The position numbers and the translations under genes are program-made. Shown here piece after piece: positions 14,522 to 20,688 of a DNA stretch of 38,827 nucleotides (position 1 is its first letter; every line of letters begins with the position of its first letter). Source of the stretch: Candidatus Buchananbacteria bacterium (GTDB lineage: Bacteria > Patescibacteriota > Patescibacteriia > Buchananbacterales > UBA6539); NCBI GenBank assembly GCA_016930315.1, contig JAFGGX010000029.1, forward strand, positions 1 through 38,827, given 5' to 3'. The notes under the pieces are model-generated. The model did no database searches and had not been told where the DNA came from. It worked only from the letters and a program-made list of their open reading frames with translations.

Positions 14522-15371
14522 AAAAACTGCTGAAATTTTTGACGGTAAAAAATTAGCCGATGAAATTTTATTGGATTTAAGAAAAAAAATCCAACTGCTA
14601 CCCAGTCGACCAGGATTAGCTGCCGTTTTAATTGGCGAAGATCTAGCCTCTCATCTTTATGTTAATAGCAAAAAAAAGGCTTGTCAAAAAGTTGGCATTG
14701 ATTTTCATGAGTATCTTTGTGGCGAAAAATGCTACCGAGACATCAACCAAGAAGGCCTACTAGAGATGATTGATTTTTTGAATAACGACCCGGTTGTCGA
14801 CGGTATTATTGTTCAGTTGCCGCTACCTAAAGAATTTGACACGCAAAAGATAATCGAGCGAATTGACCCCAAAAAAGATGTTGACGTTTTTCATCCAAAA
14901 AATTATGAAAAATTTTTGACTGACGACAATCAACTAACTCCCCCGCTGATTCAAGCAATCCAAATTGCCTTGAGCCAAGTTAGAGAAAATCTAGCCGGCA
15001 AACAAACATTAATTGTGGCTAAAAACGAAATCTTTAGCCAATCATTAGACAAGGCTTTAGAAAAAAATGGCCTCAAAACTGAGGTGGCTAACCCAGATGA
15101 CAAAGACCTGCTAGCTAAAATAAAAATGGCCGACATCTTAATTTCAATTGTGGGTCAAAAACATTTTATTAAAGCCACAATGATCAAGCCTGGTGCGGTG
15201 GTAATTGATGCCGGCACGGTATTAGGTGAAGACAAAAAACTGTTTGGCAGTGTTGACCCAAAGGCCGAAAAAGTAGCCAGCTTTATTACACCAGTGCCAG
15301 GTGGAATTGGGCCATTGACTGTGGCAGCATTATTAAAAAATATTTACAAACTAGCAAACAATAAATTATGA
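14505..15371 (+). CDS. folD: FolD-like methylene-THF dehydrogenase/cyclohydrolase
   Basis: 288 residues, the normal length. FolD oxidises 5,10-methylene-THF and hydrolyses the product to 10-formyl-THF. The folate side is intact: the catalytic lysine in YVNSKKKAC, VQLPLP with its glutamine, KDVDVFHP with its aspartate, and TPVPGGIGPLTVA. The cofactor side is unusual: the PCTP loop reads LTPPL, and the NADP-binding G(R/A)S..VG.P element reads AKNEIFSQS. Dehydrogenase activity or cofactor preference may therefore differ. It overlaps the RAYT gene by 17 bp upstream and the Nudix ORF by 4 bp (ATGA) downstream, indicating translational coupling. Confidence 0.9.
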   Translation: MNTKSKKTAEIFDGKKLADEILLDLRKKIQLLPSRPGLAAVLIGEDLASHLYVNSKKKACQKVGIDFHEYLCGEKCYRDINQEGLLEMIDFLNNDPVVDGIIVQLPLPKEFDTQKIIERIDPKKDVDVFHPKNYEKFLTDDNQLTPPLIQAIQIALSQVRENLAGKQTLIVAKNEIFSQSLDKALEKNGLKTEVANPDDKDLLAKIKMADILISIVGQKHFIKATMIKPGAVVIDAGTVLGEDKKLFGSVDPKAEKVASFITPVPGGIGPLTVAALLKNIYKLANNKL

Positions 15372-15655
15372 ACCATTGGGAACGGCCTGGCAACAGAGAA
15401 AAAACAGAATTATCAGTTACTGAAAGCGAGGCCTTAATGGCAGAAACCATCTCAGCTGGCTTAGAAAAAAAAGAATTACCAAGATTTGCTTCGTTAGGTC
15501 TATTGTTGGACAAAAATGGTAAACCAATATTAGTTGAAAGAAAAACTCCCCCTCACGAAGGTTTATTTTCTGTTGTTGGCGGAAAAATTGATCAGGCCGA
15601 AAGGGAAAAAACTCAATTTTTCCGAAGCCCAACTCAACTTTATCTTCAAGATTAA
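15368..15655 (+). CDS. N-terminal part of an interrupted Nudix hydrolase
   Basis: Residues 1-75 are a Nudix N-terminus: FASLGLLLDKNGKPILVERKTPPHEGLFSVVGGKID, ending at the first residues of the Nudix box. From 15593 on the frame reads into a 71-nt insertion and stops at 15655. Removing bases 15593-15663 restores GGKID-GFETATYTMVREAAEEL, a perfect G-x5-E-x7-RE..EE box, continuous with the 15688-16134 frame. Translation probably couples to folD by the ATGA overlap. Unless the insertion is bypassed, the full enzyme is not made, so I treat this and the next entry as one broken gene. Confidence 0.7.
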   Translation: MNHWERPGNREKTELSVTESEALMAETISAGLEKKELPRFASLGLLLDKNGKPILVERKTPPHEGLFSVVGGKIDQAEREKTQFFRSPTQLYLQD

Positions 15656-15663
15656 TAAATCAA
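15593..15663 (+). other. 71-bp insertion within a Nudix box
   Basis: The segment separates the GGKID and GFET.. halves of a Nudix box. It contains a short inverted repeat GGAAAAA/TTTTTCC (15603-15609, 15617-15623) and is bordered by TTGAT on the left and ATCAA on the right. As 71 is not a multiple of three it shifts the frame. One extra base in its A6 run would instead give an open 24-residue insert. Confidence 0.55.
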
Positions 15664-15687
15664 GGATTTGAGACCGCAACTTACACG

Positions 15688-16134
15688 ATGGTTAGAGAGG
15701 CGGCCGAAGAACTTTATTTTGGCAGTACCAGTCATCCAATTTGGGAATATTTAAGTCGACTTCATAAAACAGGTGACACCGCTGAACTAAAAAATTTATT
15801 TTCACCAAAAAGGTATGGGGTAGTTTTTGATCGAGCTAATAATAGTTATTGCGCCTTATTTACCATCAATCAACCATCAGAATTAACACTGAATCCAAAA
15901 ACAAGAGAAATCGGTGAAATAAAAAATTTAGCCGACTTACGGCCAGAACAGATCAACCCATTAACCGCTTGGTTTCTAAAACATCTTCAATATACTGATT
16001 TGCCACTACCTAATATCCAAACTGGGCCAATAGAACATATTTACTATCTAGATGATATTTATAGACACATACAAAAAGGCCAGAATTTAAAACCATCACC
16101 ATTAGAAGAACCTGGCTGGCTAATAGACTACTAA
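15688..16134 (+). CDS. C-terminal part of an interrupted Nudix hydrolase
   Basis: 148 residues starting, as an isolated ORF, at an ATG inside the Nudix helix (TMVREAAEELYFG), so this ATG is not the natural start. It holds the metal-binding REAAEEL half of the box and the rest of a Nudix fold (YGVVFDRANNSYCALFTI, EIGEIKNLADL). The C-terminal 45 residues are a proline-rich extension ending in EEPGWLIDY. It belongs with the 15368 ORF. The next Nudix gene follows after 7 bp. Confidence 0.65.
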   Translation: MVREAAEELYFGSTSHPIWEYLSRLHKTGDTAELKNLFSPKRYGVVFDRANNSYCALFTINQPSELTLNPKTREIGEIKNLADLRPEQINPLTAWFLKHLQYTDLPLPNIQTGPIEHIYYLDDIYRHIQKGQNLKPSPLEEPGWLIDY

Positions 16135-16141
16135 ATTAATT

Positions 16142-16600
16142 ATGGCAAAAGAAAGATTTAAAATTACTCCAGCTGCCTATCTGATTATCATCAAAGACAA
16201 AAAAATCTTGATGTCTAAACGGCTTAACACTGGTTACGAAGACGGCAATTACAGTTTAGTCGCCGGACATTTAGACGGTGGTGAAACTTTCCGTCAAGCC
16301 ATGGCTAGAGAAGCTAAAGAGGAAACTGACCTAGACATTAATCCGGCCAAAACAAAAGTAGTCCATATTATGCACCGCTATGAAAAAAATAATAATCCGG
16401 AAATTAGAGAAAGAATTGATGTTTTTGTCCAAACCGATCAATATTTTGGCGTACCAAAAATTATGGAACCAGACAAGTGTGACGATATCAGCTGGTTTGG
16501 CCTAGACAATTTACCACCAAACACTATTCCTTACGTTAAATATGCAATTAAATGTATATTGAACAATATTACCTATAGCGAATTTGGTTTCGACGACTAG
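16142..16600 (+). CDS. Nudix hydrolase
   Basis: 152 residues with an intact Nudix box: GHLDGGE, seven residues, then REAKEETDL (residues about 40-62). The N-terminal KITPAAYLIIIKDKKILMSKR and the MHRY...RIDVFVQT strand are typical of nucleotide-cleaning Nudix enzymes of the MutT group. The substrate cannot be told from sequence. It follows the interrupted Nudix gene by 7 bp, so the folD-Nudix-Nudix string is likely one transcript ended by the terminator at 16608. Confidence 0.92.
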   Translation: MAKERFKITPAAYLIIIKDKKILMSKRLNTGYEDGNYSLVAGHLDGGETFRQAMAREAKEETDLDINPAKTKVVHIMHRYEKNNNPEIRERIDVFVQTDQYFGVPKIMEPDKCDDISWFGLDNLPPNTIPYVKYAIKCILNNITYSEFGFDD

Positions 16601-16607
16601 ATAAAAT

Positions 16608-16646
16608 AAAAAATAGACACGAGATTTAACTCAATGTCTATTTTTT
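16608..16646. terminator. Bidirectional rho-independent terminator
   Basis: Stem AAAAAATAGACA (16608-16619) with TGTCTATTTTTT (16635-16646), giving A- and T-tracts on both sides. It lies between the convergent Nudix gene (+) and the membrane gene at 16655 (-). Confidence 0.85.
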
Positions 16647-16654
16647 ATTTTAAA

Positions 16655-17140
16655 TTATTTTGATTGATTCTGTTGTGATTGATTGCTATTTGCCATTGGC
16701 TGCTGAGGTTTTGGTTGGCTATTAAATGGAGAAGCTTGTGGAGTCGCTGGTTTTTTAATCATCAATTCTCCGCCCCGAGTAAAATGAGAGGCTAAAACTG
16801 TCGCCGCTAATAAAACTATAAAACTAACGTACAAGTACCAAGAGGTATAAGCATAACTAAAAGTAATTCCACCTTGGCCAGAAATAGCGGCAATGCCAAT
16901 AATGACCCAATCTAAGATTGCATAAATTGCCACCCAGATTATTCCCAAAATTAATCCAGCTTGATAATCACCCGGTGTTTTTTTGAAATATAAAAAGGCG
17001 GCCAAATACCCCAAAACACCCAAAACAATAATCTGTAAAATTTGGCCCATCAAAGCTGAGCCTGGCATAACAATAATGGCTGATGTGATAATTAGCATCA
17101 AAAGCCAAATTGCTAAACCATAACCGATTTGTTTAAACAT
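16655..17140 (-). CDS. Four-helix membrane protein with Q/N/P-rich tail
   Basis: 161 residues. Hydrophobic segments lie at about 6-26, 30-52, 62-88 and 97-117 (MLIITSAIIVMPGSAL, IIVLGVLGYLAAFLYF, LILGIIWVAIYAILDWVIIG, SWYLYVSFIVLLAATVLA). A cytoplasmic-type tail from about residue 128 is rich in P, Q, N and S and ends QSQQNQSK. No family is recognised. It is a single gene between a bidirectional terminator and an AT-rich spacer. Confidence 0.75.
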   Translation of the reverse strand: MFKQIGYGLAIWLLMLIITSAIIVMPGSALMGQILQIIVLGVLGYLAAFLYFKKTPGDYQAGLILGIIWVAIYAILDWVIIGIAAISGQGGITFSYAYTSWYLYVSFIVLLAATVLASHFTRGGELMIKKPATPQASPFNSQPKPQQPMANSNQSQQNQSK

Positions 17141-17176
17141 AGATTTAGTAATTAAATTATTAACTATTTAAGCTCT

Positions 17177-17258
17177 AAATTCTAAACTCTAATTTTTAAT
17201 ATTTTTTGTTTTAGTTATTAGCACTTATTTAGGATTTAGAAATTATGATTTAGAATTT
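17177..17258. repeat. AT-rich inverted repeat in spacer
   Basis: AAATTCTAAA (17177-17186) and TTTAGAATTT (17249-17258) are perfect inverted copies inside a 125-bp AT-rich spacer containing several TCTAAA/TTTAGA words. Similar words occur again just before ychF (17945-17970). Function unknown; weak termination is possible. Confidence 0.3.
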
Positions 17259-17265
17259 TATAATT

Positions 17266-17604
17266 CTAGTTAGCTTTAATTAATTTACAATTTTGATCTA
17301 CTTCTACAAAATGACCGATCGCTCCTTGACGATAAACTTGACATTGATTATTAGAATTATCATCCACCACTTGTCTTGGATTATGAGCCACATCGCAAAC
17401 CCAGTCCGGCAACAATTTTTCCGACAGACAGGGTCCGGCCGATAAATTAATGCCATCAGCCAATCTTTGCTGACAGAGCTGCTGACACTTAGCCACGGCT
17501 TCTGTTTGTGTCACCGGTTGATCACTAACAAGATCATTAGCTTTTTGGCAACCACCTAGCAAAAATAAGGCTGGAATAATTAAAAATATAATTCTTTTAC
17601 TCAT
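17266..17604 (-). CDS. Cysteine-containing lipoprotein
   Basis: 112 residues from the ATG at 17604. The N-terminus is a lipoprotein signal: MSKRIIF, hydrophobic LIIPALFLL, then the lipobox LGGC (Cys19). The mature part has further cysteines (CQQLCQQR, GPCLSE, WVCDV, NQCQVY, NCKLI) suggesting disulfides outside the membrane. The frame is open further upstream, but that part runs through a terminator hairpin and is not credible. The promoter's -10 ends 6 bp before the ATG, so the message is probably leaderless. No family recognised. Confidence 0.75.
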   Translation of the reverse strand: MSKRIIFLIIPALFLLGGCQKANDLVSDQPVTQTEAVAKCQQLCQQRLADGINLSAGPCLSEKLLPDWVCDVAHNPRQVVDDNSNNQCQVYRQGAIGHFVEVDQNCKLIKAN

Positions 17605-17610
17605 GCTTAT

Positions 17611-17639
17611 ATTATACAACAAAAAAACGCGAGTGAAAA
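17611..17639 (-). promoter_or_regulatory. Promoter for the lipoprotein gene
   Basis: On the minus strand, TTTTCA (17634-17639), a 17-nt spacer and a consensus TATAAT (17611-17616). The predicted start site coincides with the ATG at 17604. It overlaps the terminator of the upstream small gene. Confidence 0.6.
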
Positions 17640-17644
17640 CTCGC
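17621..17644 (-). terminator. Rho-independent terminator of the small zinc-ribbon gene
   Basis: On the minus strand, GCGAGT (17639-17644), loop TTTC, ACTCGC (17629-17634), then G and TTTTTTT (17621-17627). Confidence 0.8.
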
Positions 17645-17661
17645 ATATAACAAGAGAGTAG

Positions 17662-17690
17662 GTCCTTGTTGATTTTATGCCAACAAGGAC
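17662..17690 (-). other. Perfect 10-bp hairpin upstream of the terminator
   Basis: GTCCTTGTTG (17662-17671) and CAACAAGGAC (17681-17690) with a 9-nt loop. It lies in the 3' part of the small transcript, between the short ORF and its terminator, and may stabilise the 3' end or act as a separate RNA element. Confidence 0.5.
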
Positions 17691-17728
17691 CGCAAACGAA
17701 AAAGAACAAGCGGGTTGATTCATACCCT

Positions 17729-17836
17729 TCACTTCTCCTTTGGCTTCGGGGGAGATGGTGACGGAGTTTGATTTTTGTTCCCAGGACAACAACCCCAACA
17801 GTTAAAGAGAAAGCTACCACAACGAGAACAAATCAT
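17729..17836 (-). CDS. 35-residue zinc-ribbon-like small protein
   Basis: The frame reads MICSRCGSFLFNCWGCCPG, then a tail of N, Q, T, S, P and K. The spacing CxxC...CxxCC fits a minimal zinc-binding ribbon. The ATG at 17836 has GAAAGGA eight nt upstream; an ATG three codons earlier (17845) is too close to that Shine-Dalgarno sequence. A strong promoter (TTGACA-17-TATCAT) lies 46 bp upstream and a terminator about 85 bp downstream, so the ORF sits in its own complete transcription unit. No family recognised. Confidence 0.55.
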   Translation of the reverse strand: MICSRCGSFLFNCWGCCPGNKNQTPSPSPPKPKEK

Positions 17837-17881
17837 TCTATCCATCCTTTCAAAAAATTTCCAGCCTAAGCTAGAGACAAA

Positions 17882-17910
17882 ATGATAACACAACTACCCA
17901 GACTTGTCAA
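17882..17910 (-). promoter_or_regulatory. Strong sigma70-type promoter
   Basis: On the minus strand, TTGACA (17905-17910), exactly 17 nt, then TATCAT (17882-17887). The same two hexamers and spacing occur before rpoB. It drives the small zinc-ribbon transcript. Confidence 0.75.
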
Positions 17911-17982
17911 GATCTAACTTTTACGCTAAACTAATTGCGTTTAGTCATTAGAAATTGGAATTTAGGATTTATCTTTTTAACT

Positions 17983-19032
17983 ATGTCATTTTCTATCGGT
18001 ATCGTTGGCCTGCCCAATGTCGGCAAGTCAACCTTATTTAAAGCCCTAACCAAAAAACAAGTTGACGCTGCCAACTACCCTTTTTGTACCATCGATCCAA
18101 ATGTTGGCACCGTGGCTGTTCCTGACAACCGGCTCGAGGCATTGTCCAAAGTTTCCAAGTCAGAAAAAATTGTGCCCACTACCATTGAATTTGTCGATAT
18201 CGCTGGCTTGGTTAAAGACGCCCACAAAGGTGAAGGTTTGGGCAATAAATTTTTATCCCACATCCGCGAAGTTGACGCAATTGCTCAGGTAGTCAGAAAC
18301 TTTTCTGACAAAAATGTAGTGCACATAAATAATAAAGTTGATCCGCAATCCGACCGCGAAACAATTAACCTAGAATTAATTTTCGCCGATTTGCAAACTC
18401 TAGAAAAACGCCAACAAAATTTGGTGCGCTTAACTCATGGTCAAGATAAAGAAGCCAAAAAGGCTTTAGCAGTAGTTGAAAAAATTAAAGCCGCCTTGGA
18501 TGCGGGCAAAATGGCTAGCACGGTTGAATTGAGCGTTGAAGAACAAGTTTATATAAAAGATCTGAATCTTTTGACTAGAAAACCAATGCTTTATGTTTTG
18601 AATGTCGATGAAGATAAAATCTACCAAGAGACTGACTACATCCCAATCTCTGCTAAAATTGAAGCAGAAATTTCTGAACTCAGCGAAACTGAAGCCAAAG
18701 AATATTTAAAAACTTTAGGCCTGCAACAAAGCGGACTCGACCGCTTAATTCAGGCTTCTTACAAACTTTTAGATTTGATTACCTATTTTACTTCCGGGCC
18801 AATGGAAAGTAAGGCTTGGACTATCAAAGCCGGCACTAAAGCACCGCAAGCAGCCGGCGTAATTCACACCGATTTTGAGAAAGGCTTCATTCGAGCTGAA
18901 ATAATCAACTGGCAAGACCTAGTCAACGCCGGCGGCGAAGTAGCCGCCAAAGAGAAAGGCTTAATCCGACTTGAAGGCAAAGAATATGTAATGCAAGACG
19001 GCGACGTATGTCATTTTCGTTTCAGTAATTAA
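17983..19032 (+). CDS. ychF: Redox/ribosome-associated ATPase YchF (OLA1 family)
   Basis: 349 residues from the ATG at 17983; the open frame 16 codons upstream is AT-rich leader. The P-loop is GIVGLPNVGKST (residues 6-17), switch 2 DIAGLVKDAHKGEGLGN, and the nucleotide-specificity motif LNVDED is the YchF variant that favours ATP over GTP. A coiled-coil region follows (TLEKRQQNLVRL), then the TGS domain (TYFTSGPMESKAWTIKAGT, HTDFEKGFIRAE) ending CHFRFSN. The family binds ribosomes. The final 24 nt are repeated twice downstream of the stop. Confidence 0.96.
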   Translation: MSFSIGIVGLPNVGKSTLFKALTKKQVDAANYPFCTIDPNVGTVAVPDNRLEALSKVSKSEKIVPTTIEFVDIAGLVKDAHKGEGLGNKFLSHIREVDAIAQVVRNFSDKNVVHINNKVDPQSDRETINLELIFADLQTLEKRQQNLVRLTHGQDKEAKKALAVVEKIKAALDAGKMASTVELSVEEQVYIKDLNLLTRKPMLYVLNVDEDKIYQETDYIPISAKIEAEISELSETEAKEYLKTLGLQQSGLDRLIQASYKLLDLITYFTSGPMESKAWTIKAGTKAPQAAGVIHTDFEKGFIRAEIINWQDLVNAGGEVAAKEKGLIRLEGKEYVMQDGDVCHFRFSN

Positions 19033-19127
19033 ACACCTTGAGCGGAGCCGAAAGGTGTCACTTCCGTTTCAGCAACTAAACACCCTGAGCGAAAGCCGAA
19101 GGGTGCCATTTTCGTTTCAGTAATTGA
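19009..19127 (+). repeat. Three copies of the ychF 3' tail separated by REP-like palindromes
   Basis: Segments 19009-19032, 19056-19079 and 19104-19127 each translate as C-H-F-R-F-S-N-stop. The differences (TGT/TGC, CAT/CAC, TTT/TTC, AGT/AGC, AAT/AAC, TAA/TGA) are all at synonymous third positions or between stops. The spacers form palindromes ACACCTT/AAGGTGT (19033-19039, 19052-19058) and CACCCT/AGGGTG (19081-19086, 19100-19105). The period is 47-48 bp. Only the first copy is the real gene end. Confidence 0.85.
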
Positions 19128-19129
19128 TA

Positions 19130-19362
19130 TGCTAAAATAAAATTAGCACTCTAGAAAGGAGGGCTAGGATATGGACCCCAAGTGCCGTACTACCTGTATA
19201 CCAAAATCCATCTAAAGGGGGTGATCCTATCTCCTTTGGGGTGAATGTTTCGCCATAAACGAAACGCCGGCCTAAAGCCGTGGTTAAAACCCCCATCCCG
19301 CTAAAATAGCGGCATGATAACTTCAGGGCGGAACTCAACCGAGTTTCGCCCCTTCCTCTTTT
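19130..19362 (+). ncRNA. Candidate structured RNA with own promoter and terminator
   Basis: An extended -10 (TGCTAAAAT, 19130-19138) opens the region. Three nested stems follow: AAAGGAG/CTCCTTT (19155-19161, 19231-19237), TAGGAT/ATCCTA (19165-19170, 19224-19229) and ACCCC/GGGGT (19175-19179, 19218-19222). Then come hairpins GTTTCG/CGAAAC (19247-19252, 19260-19265) and CCGCTA/TAGCGG, and a terminator stem GGGCGGAACTC/GAGTTTCGCCC (19326-19336, 19341-19351) followed by CTTCCTCTTTT. A strong Shine-Dalgarno sequence (AAAGGAGG) precedes a 14-codon ORF (19171-19215) but is sequestered in the first stem. No known RNA family is recognised. The end overlaps the 3' end of the opposing gene. Confidence 0.5.
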
Positions 19363-20501
19363 ACGAAAACCAAAATCTGGCGCCAAACTTTTTGATCTGG
19401 CCGGCTATAAAATAATTGTTGAGAATTAATTGGGTTAAAACCCATTTTTTTTATGTTTGGCAATATCTGCAAGGTCAAATCAAACTTTTTGAAATAAGGA
19501 AAAACAATAACGACTTTTCCACCTTGATTTAAAACTTTTTTAAATTGCTCAAAAGCTTCCAAATACAATTTCTCTAAATCTTGAATAATTTTTTTGATTT
19601 CGTTGAGACCCTCGCTCCCCTTCAACGGCGGGCCTAAAAATGGTTCCGTGACTATTGCATCTGCGTCTTTTACTTTTTCTGAAATATTTTGGACTGGAAC
19701 ATTCAACAATTTATAATCTTGGCTATTGTCACCCCGAGCCTGCCTGCGCAGGCAGGCTTGTCGAGAAGTGAGATTTTTACCCAGCCATTCCAAATTGTGC
19801 CGGCTATCTTCAATCGCTTTGCTACTAATATCCGAACCAATAATATCTTGATAACCCATTAAAAGCGCTTCCTGTAAAATTGTTCCCGAACCACAAAACG
19901 GATCTAACAATTTTTTATCTGGATTAATTTGAGCTAAATTGATCATAATCTGGGCTAACTTTGGCGGTAGACTACCCGAAACCAGATCTCGACTGGGTCG
20001 GCCGAAATCGCGCCTGGAATAATCCTCAAAATCCTGGACCGCACAGGTCTTAGCTAAATAAATTTTACCATCAGCTTCAGCCACGATAAATTCATGACAC
20101 TTATTTTTAGCAACAACAACCGAAGATAATGTTTTTTCTTTACTCACTACCAAACGAGAACTCAATCCTGCCTGCTTTAATTCTTTTTTTATTTCCAAAC
20201 CAATTTTTAAACTAGGCGCAAAATTATAAAAACTCAAGCCAAAATTAATTTTGCCGGTTTGTTTAACCTTTTTTAGTTCGGAAATTATCATTTCTTTATC
20301 AAAACAATCGCCAATAATCTGACCGATTTTGATCGTTCCGCCCAATTTTGATAAAACGGCCTGACAATCAATTTCTTTTGCTAAACTCAAAACTAAAAAG
20401 GTTGAATCAAAAACCTCAACTTGGCTATCGTCAAAAACAGCCTTGATCTCAGCTGCTGACAATTCACTATTTCTGCCTAAAATAAAAATGTATTCAAACA
20501 T
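19335..20501 (-). CDS. THUMP/Trm-G10-type RNA methyltransferase
   Basis: 388 residues. The N-terminal FEYIFILGRNSELSAAEIKAVF and the region to about 160 fit the THUMP-containing module of Trm11/Trm-G10 enzymes, which make m2G10 in tRNA. The methyltransferase part starts with RDFGRPSRDLVSGSLPPKLAQIMINLA and has motif I LLDPFCGSGTILQEALL and GSDIS. Motif IV, normally (D/N)PP(Y/F), reads VTEPFLGPPL. Residues about 245-259 (TSRQACLRRQARGDN) are encoded by a REP-like palindrome absent from the family core. It converges on the structured-RNA region and shares its terminator stem. Confidence 0.85.
   Translation of the reverse strand: MFEYIFILGRNSELSAAEIKAVFDDSQVEVFDSTFLVLSLAKEIDCQAVLSKLGGTIKIGQIIGDCFDKEMIISELKKVKQTGKINFGLSFYNFAPSLKIGLEIKKELKQAGLSSRLVVSKEKTLSSVVVAKNKCHEFIVAEADGKIYLAKTCAVQDFEDYSRRDFGRPSRDLVSGSLPPKLAQIMINLAQINPDKKLLDPFCGSGTILQEALLMGYQDIIGSDISSKAIEDSRHNLEWLGKNLTSRQACLRRQARGDNSQDYKLLNVPVQNISEKVKDADAIVTEPFLGPPLKGSEGLNEIKKIIQDLEKLYLEAFEQFKKVLNQGGKVVIVFPYFKKFDLTLQILPNIKKMGFNPINSQQLFYSRPDQKVWRQILVFVKEEGAKLG
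19729..19771 (-). repeat. REP-like palindrome inside the Trm-G10-type gene
   Basis: A 20-bp perfect palindrome (19738-19757) of the form GCCTGCCTGC plus its complement, with outer arms TCACCCCGA (19729-19737) and TCGAGAAGTGA (19761-19771). The frame is preserved. The TCACCCCGAG.../...TGTCGAG..GTGA form is widespread as an intergenic palindrome in bacterial genomes. Confidence 0.75.
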
Positions 20502-20561
20502 ACTTCAAGACTTATTATAACACAGTAAAACCGGTAAAAAAAGCATACTAGCCAGCCGCTA

Positions 20562-20590
20562 TTGACTAAAATCAAAGCTTATGATAGACT
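20562..20590 (+). promoter_or_regulatory. Promoter of the rpsF operon
   Basis: TTGACT (20562-20567), a 17-nt spacer and TAGACT (20585-20590). The expected start near 20597 places the S6:S18 leader about 25-70 nt into the transcript, with a 5' UTR of about 256 nt. Confidence 0.65.
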
Positions 20591-20623
20591 CAATTACACA
20601 AATTAAGCCTTTTCCAATGCGGT

Positions 20624-20668
20624 CTTTTGACCGATGAACCTTGCAAAAGCAAGGAAAGGTGTCCAAAG
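20624..20668 (+). promoter_or_regulatory. S6:S18-binding leader motif (S6S18CBM)
   Basis: An outer stem CTTTTGAC/GTCCAAAG (one mismatch) and an apical hairpin CCTTGC-AAAA-GCAAGG flank an internal loop with CCGATGAA on the left and AAAGGT on the right. The known motif is a conserved CCG in a bulge between a stem and a hairpin, mimicking the S6:S18 site in 16S rRNA, in the leader of rpsF-rpsR operons. Both genes follow here, so autoregulation by the S6:S18 complex is likely. An alternative pairing GCGGTC/GACCG could compete. Confidence 0.75.
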
Positions 20669-20688
20669 TTACATATTTTTAGCCAATG

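Noticed and set aside
17607-17798. 63-codon minus-strand ORF
   Set aside because: Runs through a hairpin and a terminator and overlaps the better supported zinc-ribbon ORF in another frame.
19132-19386. 84-codon minus-strand ORF
   Set aside because: Antisense to the structured RNA region and overlapping the end of the methyltransferase gene; low-information composition.
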